Assembly (NCBI RefSeq): GCF_902506065.1
Contig: NZ_LR732912.1
Span: 156,529 to 220,528 of the forward strand
Length of the DNA: 64,000 nt
Source: Arthrobacter sp. 9V
GTDB taxonomy: Bacteria; Actinomycetota; Actinomycetes; Actinomycetales; Micrococcaceae
Reading direction: 5' to 3'
A program made the translations under genes and the position numbers. Below, in pieces: positions 60,118 through 64,000 of this stretch. Every line of letters begins with the position of its first letter. Positions within the stretch are counted from its first letter, which is position 1. The notes beneath the pieces are model-generated. The model ran no database searches. It saw only the letters and a program-made list of their open reading frames with translations, and was not told where the DNA came from.

Positions 60118-60178
60118 CGAGATGGCACTTAATGCCAATGTTTGGCGGAAACATCGTCATTAACTGCCAACTCGGCGC
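60118..60178. repeat. Palindromic repeat element, copy 2
   Basis: Arms GAGATGGCACTTAATGCC and TCATTAACTGCCAACTC, colinear with the copy at 179-238. It begins 11 bp past the anti-sigma stop codon and runs directly into the ald terminator region. Several arm mismatches differ between the two copies. Confidence 0.75.
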
Positions 60179-60188
60179 GGGTATAAAC

Positions 60189-60237
60189 CACGACGGCGGG
60201 GTGCGGCTTCTCGTGGAAGCCGCACCCCGCCGTCGTG
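60189..60237. terminator. Very long hairpin terminator of ald
   Basis: A perfect 22-bp stem (60189-60210 with 60216-60237) and a 5-base loop, 18 bp past the 3' end of ald. It serves the ald transcript, and probably the convergent sigma/anti-sigma transcript as well. There is no U-run on either side beyond TTTATAC on the minus strand. Confidence 0.8.
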
Positions 60238-60254
60238 CGTGTTGTCGCGCGAAG

Positions 60255-61373
60255 TTACGCGGAAACCAGCGTGTGCCAGTCGGTAACCAGGGGCAGGTTG
60301 TGCGCCTCGGATACGGAGTGGTGTGCCACGTGGCCTGCAGCGATGTTGAGGCCGGCAGCCAGTGCGGGGTCGCGGTCAAAGGCGGCCTTGACGCCCAGGT
60401 TGGCCAGAGCCACGGCGTAGCGCAGGGTGACGTTGGTCAGTGCGTACGTGGAGGTGTTGGGAACCGCGCCCGGCATGTTGGCAACGCAGTAGAAGATCGA
60501 GTTGTGGACCTTGTACGTGGGTTCCTGGTGGGTGGTGGGGTGTGTGTCCTCGAAGCAACCGCCCTGGTCAACGGCGATGTCCACCAGGACCGAGCCGGGC
60601 TTCATGCGGGCAACGAGGTCGTTGGTGACCAGCTTGGGTGCCTTGGCGCCCGGGATCAGGACGGAACCGATCACCAGATCTGCGTCGATCACTGACTTCT
60701 CGATCTCGTAGGCGTTGGAGGCGACGGTCTTCAGGCGGCCCTGGTAGAGGGCGTCGAGTTCGCGCAGCCGGTTGATGTTGATGTCCATGATGGTGACATC
60801 CGCACCGAGGCCCAGCGCCATGGCGGCGGCGTTGGTTCCTGCAACGCCTGCGCCCAGGACAACAACCTTGGCCGGGCGCACGCCCGGTACGCCGCCCAGG
60901 AGGACGCCCTTGCCGCCGGCCGGGGCCATCAGCGAGGAGGCGCCCACAACAACGGAGAGGCGGCCTGCTACCTCGGACATGGGGGCGAGCAGCGGGAGGG
61001 TGCGGCCTTCCTGCACGGTCTCGTAGGCAATGGCCGTGACGCCGGAGTTGATGAGCTCGGCAGTGAGCTCGGGTTCGGCGGCGAGGTGCAGGTAGGTGAA
61101 GAGGATGAGGCCCTTGCGGAAGCGGTGGTACTCGGCCGCAATGGGTTCCTTGACCTTCATGACCATGTCCGCGCGTGCCCAGACGTCGTCGGCTTCGTTG
61201 ACGATCTCGGCGCCGGCGATCGAGTATTCCTCGTCGGTGATGCCCGAGCCGAGGCCTGCGCCGCGCTCAACCAGAACGGTGTGTCCGTGGGTGCGGAACT
61301 CGTGGACGCCGGCGGCCGTGATGGCTACGCGGAATTCGTTGTTCTTGATTTCTTTGGGGACGCCGATGATCAT
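60255..61373 (-). CDS. ald: Alanine dehydrogenase
   Basis: 372 residues of the normal length. Catalytic Lys75 and His96 are present (VMKVKEP, TYLHLAAE), as are the Rossmann motif VVVLGAGVAGTNAA and the closing region GAVPNTSTYALTN. It interconverts alanine and pyruvate with NAD and ammonia. Divergent from the PucR-type regulator gene at 61584, with a dyad between them that is probably its control site. Confidence 0.95.
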   Translation of the reverse strand: MIIGVPKEIKNNEFRVAITAAGVHEFRTHGHTVLVERGAGLGSGITDEEYSIAGAEIVNEADDVWARADMVMKVKEPIAAEYHRFRKGLILFTYLHLAAEPELTAELINSGVTAIAYETVQEGRTLPLLAPMSEVAGRLSVVVGASSLMAPAGGKGVLLGGVPGVRPAKVVVLGAGVAGTNAAAMALGLGADVTIMDININRLRELDALYQGRLKTVASNAYEIEKSVIDADLVIGSVLIPGAKAPKLVTNDLVARMKPGSVLVDIAVDQGGCFEDTHPTTHQEPTYKVHNSIFYCVANMPGAVPNTSTYALTNVTLRYAVALANLGVKAAFDRDPALAAGLNIAAGHVAHHSVSEAHNLPLVTDWHTLVSA

Positions 61374-61523
61374 CTTTGGGCTCCATCGTTAGCGGCCTCA
61401 TCGGCCGAAAAATGTGTTGCGGGCTGTGATTCCAGAATAAATCCGGCTGTGAGGCAGGCGACATGGGCCGGACGTTGGCCGCTGAGTCAAACCCCGTAAA
61501 CACAAGGATCTTTCCCTGGCGAG

Positions 61524-61560
61524 CTCGACATTTGTCGAGTGCCGAAGCGTCAAGTGTCGC
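61524..61560. promoter_or_regulatory. Dyad and half-site in the ald-regulator region
   Basis: CTCGACA-TT-TGTCGAG (61524-61539) is a perfect dyad with a two-base centre; a further half-site TGTCGC lies at 61555-61560. A -10-like TACGCT at 61571-61576 stands only seven bases before the regulator ATG at 61584, which suggests a leaderless transcript. Confidence 0.55.
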
Positions 61561-61583
61561 CTGCTGTTGGTACGCTGTGGAGG

Positions 61584-62798
61584 ATGCAGCAGGACGTTGA
61601 ACAGATCGTGGAGCGCGTGGCCCTAAAGCTGGGTCGGGGACTGTCCCTGGAAGATCTCGACGGCGTTCTTCTCGCCTACAGCTCCAACCAGTCCCACGCC
61701 GACCGTGTCCGCGTGAACTTCCTCCTGAGCAAGCGGGTTCCCAGTGACGTCAGCGCCTGGCAGCTCGCACACGGCATCTCCACTGCCGTCCGTCCCGTGG
61801 TGGTTCCCGCAAACGACCAACTGGGCATGCTGGGCCGAGTCTGCGTGCCACTTCTGGTCCGCGGTTTCCGGGTGGGGTACTTGTGGGTGCAACTGGACCT
61901 TGAAGAACAGAGTGCGACGGCGATACTCGCCGAACTGCCCGGCGTCCGTGACGAGCTGGACCTGCTGGCGGGCCTGCTCCTGGATTCCAATACGGCGGAA
62001 TCGGAGTTCCGGAGACGGCGTGAACAGGAGTTCCTGTCAGCCTGCAGCGGCGAATCGAACGCTGTGGCCGCGGTAGCCGGTTGGAAGGAAATCCAGGGCC
62101 GCGGTCCGTGGCAACTGGTCACCATCCTGGACCCTGAAGGTGCGAGGTCCGACGTCGACCCCATTGCCGCTACCTTGACGCATCGCTCTGCTGCGCTGCA
62201 GTCCACCATCGGCGTCAACGCCGCCTTGTTCAGTGCCGGAACGGAGACGCATTCGGTGGTCCTGTTCCGCGAATCAGGCGGCAGGGCGGACCACGCCCAG
62301 GTTCTGGTGCACTATCAACTGGAGCTTGCCAAACGCGCCGGCCGCAAAGTGGACAGGGTGATCCTGGGGATCAGCGAACCCTTTCAGGTGATCCGCCAAC
62401 TATCGGGTGCCTACAGGCAGTCCAAGGTTGCTGCGCAAGCGGCCGCAGTGGATCAGCCCTTGGGCGAGCTCGTGGACTCCCGGACTGTTGGCGTGTATCA
62501 ACTTTTCGATCGCTTGGTGGCTCCCGGGGGCTGGGATGACACAGGTTCGGTGCATTTTCAGACGCTCGAGGACCAGGACAAAAACGGTGAACTCCTGCCT
62601 GTCCTGGAACTTCTCTACGACAATGACGGTTCAGTTCAGGACGTCGCCGCCAAACTTCACCTGCACAGGAGCAGCATCTACAACCGGCTGGGGCGGATCC
62701 GGCAGCTGATCGGGGCCGATCCGTTGAGCGGCGCCATCCGGCTCGAACTTCATGCGGCCCTGAAGGCGAAGCGCTGGGCAGGGCGGCCCCGCATTTGA
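61584..62798 (+). CDS. PucR-type transcriptional regulator next to ald
   Basis: 404 residues from ATG 61584. The C-terminal helix-turn-helix of the PucR/CdaR group is clear: VQDVAAKLHLHRSSIYNRLG. Ahead of it is a middle domain of GGDEF-like fold as in PucR proteins (VDRVILGISEPFQVIRQLSG) and an N-terminal sensor region. Such regulators usually activate a neighbouring operon when amino-acid or purine metabolites accumulate. It is divergent to ald, which is the likely target. Confidence 0.85.
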   Translation: MQQDVEQIVERVALKLGRGLSLEDLDGVLLAYSSNQSHADRVRVNFLLSKRVPSDVSAWQLAHGISTAVRPVVVPANDQLGMLGRVCVPLLVRGFRVGYLWVQLDLEEQSATAILAELPGVRDELDLLAGLLLDSNTAESEFRRRREQEFLSACSGESNAVAAVAGWKEIQGRGPWQLVTILDPEGARSDVDPIAATLTHRSAALQSTIGVNAALFSAGTETHSVVLFRESGGRADHAQVLVHYQLELAKRAGRKVDRVILGISEPFQVIRQLSGAYRQSKVAAQAAAVDQPLGELVDSRTVGVYQLFDRLVAPGGWDDTGSVHFQTLEDQDKNGELLPVLELLYDNDGSVQDVAAKLHLHRSSIYNRLGRIRQLIGADPLSGAIRLELHAALKAKRWAGRPRI

Positions 62799-62821
62799 AC
62801 TGTGCGCACAAGCCATAACCA

Positions 62822-62857
62822 CAGGAGGCAGGCACCCGGCCGGGTGCCTGCCTCCTG
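62822..62857. terminator. 36-bp perfect palindrome between convergent genes
   Basis: 18 complementary base pairs with no spacer; half-site CAGGAGGCAGGCACCCGG. It lies 24 bp past the regulator stop and about 140 bp past the end of the gene at 63001, which points the other way. A bidirectional terminator is the simplest reading. Confidence 0.75.
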
Positions 62858-63000
62858 CTCTACTGGACATCCAGCCTAGGAGCGCCTCAAACGCTGGCAG
62901 CTCCAACGTCCCATCCGCGCACGGAACGTGGCAGTCCGGCTGCTGCTGCAGTACCGGCCGTGCCACCCCGCATGGGTGGAGGTGCGGGGCAGGCGCGTGC

Positions 63001-64000
63001 TCAACCGAGGACCTTCTGTGCGGCATCCAGGATGTCCTGAAGGGCTGATTCGCTGGGTTGCGGTGCCGAAGCGGCGGTCGGCTTGCCCGGCTTCGGCTTG
63101 GAAGTGGGCGTTGCAGTGCCTGTGGGGGTTGGGGTCGGCGTCGGTGTGGGAGTAACTGTCGGCGTCGGCGTGGCGGTTGGTGTCGGCGCAGGCGGAGTGG
63201 TGATGGTGTCCGACGGCGGCACCTCGCTCGGCGCAGGCGCCGGCTGGGTGGGTGTCGGGCTGGTCGCGCCAGGAACGGCCGGAACGGCAGAAGGCGCGGT
63301 TGAGGGAACCCACACCGGGTCCGCGAGCGAAACCTGAGGGGTAGGAGCCGACGACGGCGAGACCGTCCCGGGTGCCTCGGCAACGGTCGCGGGCTGGCCG
63401 GCTTCCGAGGAAGACGTTGCACCTGATGTTGCGGATGGGATGGAGGCCGAAGGCGAGGACGCCGTGGTGTAGGAAGCCTTGGGCGCGGGCGACGCCGAAC
63501 CCGAGCTGCGACCATCGCTCCCGCTTGCTTCCTGCGCAGGGGTTTCCTGTCCGAAGAACGGCAGATCAAGTGCCGGTCCCAAGGCGCCGGCTGTCAGGAC
63601 CAGGCCAAGGGCGCCTGCAACCACGGCCATGCGCTGGCTCATGTGTTTGACGGAGGCCGCTTTTCGCAGGACGGCCTGTGGTTCACGGCTGAAGGAGGAC
63701 GTGGAGCCGAAGCTGGACCTGGTGGTGGGTGCAGCAGTCTGCTTCCGAACGTCCTTGCGGCTCGCCAGTGATGCCGAAACCGTTGCAGCCGCGGCAAGCT
63801 GCGCGGGGGACGAGCCGCGCGGGGATACAGTCTGCAAGGACTCCGTTCGCGGGGACTCAGCCGGCAAGGACCCGTTTCGCGAGGACTCGGTGGGTTCGGG
63901 TGTGCTGACGGATTCTTCGCGGGCAGAGACCACCGGAATGGCGGCGGTTGCGGGTTCCGCGGTTTCAGGCGGCACCACGGGAATAGCTGCCGTGGCGGGT
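63001..64000 (-). CDS. Pro/Thr/Ser-rich membrane-anchored protein (5' end outside window)
   Basis: The frame stays open to the right edge, so only the C-terminal 333 codons are seen. The visible part starts with a low-complexity region in which PATAAIPVV is repeated, then a basic stretch (RKAASVKHMSQR), one membrane helix (MAVVAGALGLVLTAGALGPAL), and a long outer part of Pro, Thr, Ser and Ala with a run of PT dipeptides. The end, SALQDILDAAQKVLG, is helical. It may be another regulatory or wall-spanning protein; no family is assigned. Confidence 0.6.
   Translation of the reverse strand, partial: PATAAIPVVPPETAEPATAAIPVVSAREESVSTPEPTESSRNGSLPAESPRTESLQTVSPRGSSPAQLAAAATVSASLASRKDVRKQTAAPTTRSSFGSTSSFSREPQAVLRKAASVKHMSQRMAVVAGALGLVLTAGALGPALDLPFFGQETPAQEASGSDGRSSGSASPAPKASYTTASSPSASIPSATSGATSSSEAGQPATVAEAPGTVSPSSAPTPQVSLADPVWVPSTAPSAVPAVPGATSPTPTQPAPAPSEVPPSDTITTPPAPTPTATPTPTVTPTPTPTPTPTGTATPTSKPKPGKPTAASAPQPSESALQDILDAAQKVLG

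Noticed and set aside
1..64000. tRNA, rRNA and riboswitches
   Set aside because: I looked for tRNA-like ends with GTTCGAATC-type arms, rRNA blocks, and known riboswitch cores and saw none that could be supported by eye. A covariance-model search (Infernal/tRNAscan) would settle this.

Overview
The window reads as chromosomal DNA of a high-GC soil actinobacterium, most likely Arthrobacter or Paenarthrobacter. The reasons are strong GC3 bias, many GTG starts, GGAGG ribosome sites, and family content: a homoprotocatechuate 2,3-dioxygenase of the MndD/HPCD type, WXG-type proteins, DUF1206, Ald next to a PucR-type regulator, and fused Dpp ATPases. I see no rRNA, tRNA, CRISPR array, transposase, integrase or phage structural gene. 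The genus call rests on gene content only.

Layout. 1-224: C-terminal end of an unidentified, very GC-rich gene that runs into a palindromic repeat. 546-6104: general-stress genes (DUF1206 protein, Gsp39-like SDR, isochorismatase-like hydrolase, AraC/GyrI regulator, GlsB, CsbD, a YtxH-like protein). 6976-16489: a homoprotocatechuate (3,4-dihydroxyphenylacetate) meta-cleavage operon with its own GntR repressor and operator, hpaG::rraA, gntR, hpaE, hpaD, hpaH, hpaI, gabD and an MHS transporter, taking the ring to pyruvate and succinate. 17959-26431: a second catabolic block with an aspartate-type aminotransferase, an RraA-type aldolase/decarboxylase, a LysR regulator, 5-oxoprolinase subunits PxpA, PxpB and PxpC, an MHS transporter and an SDR. 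26616-30180: thioesterase, GNAT, histidine phosphatase and purB on the minus strand. 30349-32006: a two-gene unit of a small helical protein and a lipase-fold protein. 32510-38305: aminotransferase, branched-chain 2-oxoacid dehydrogenase E1alpha, E1beta and E2 (no E3), and a PAP2-like membrane protein; a perfect 42-bp palindrome lies before E1alpha. 38339-44221: amidohydrolase and divergent APC permease, universal stress protein, aminotransferase, and a PEP mutase/ICL-family enzyme. 44323-45916: an unrecognised soluble protein overlapping a four-helix membrane protein. 46037-54530: GerMN-like lipoprotein, FMN reductase and divergent TetR, and a complete dipeptide/oligopeptide ABC transporter. 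54764-64000: Gfo/Idh oxidoreductase, a WXG100 protein and an LpqN/PsbP-like protein, an ECF sigma factor with a membrane anti-sigma-like partner and an Ala/Pro-rich relative, alanine dehydrogenase with its PucR-type regulator, and an incomplete Pro/Thr/Ser-rich membrane protein.

The candidates most worth following are the 44323-45916 gene pair, the lactam/amino-acid catabolic block around pxpABC, the FAH-RraA fusion in an hpa operon that lacks hpaF, and two kinds of palindrome (one 42-bp site and a repeated ~60-bp element). Homology statements come from reading motifs by eye, with no database search.
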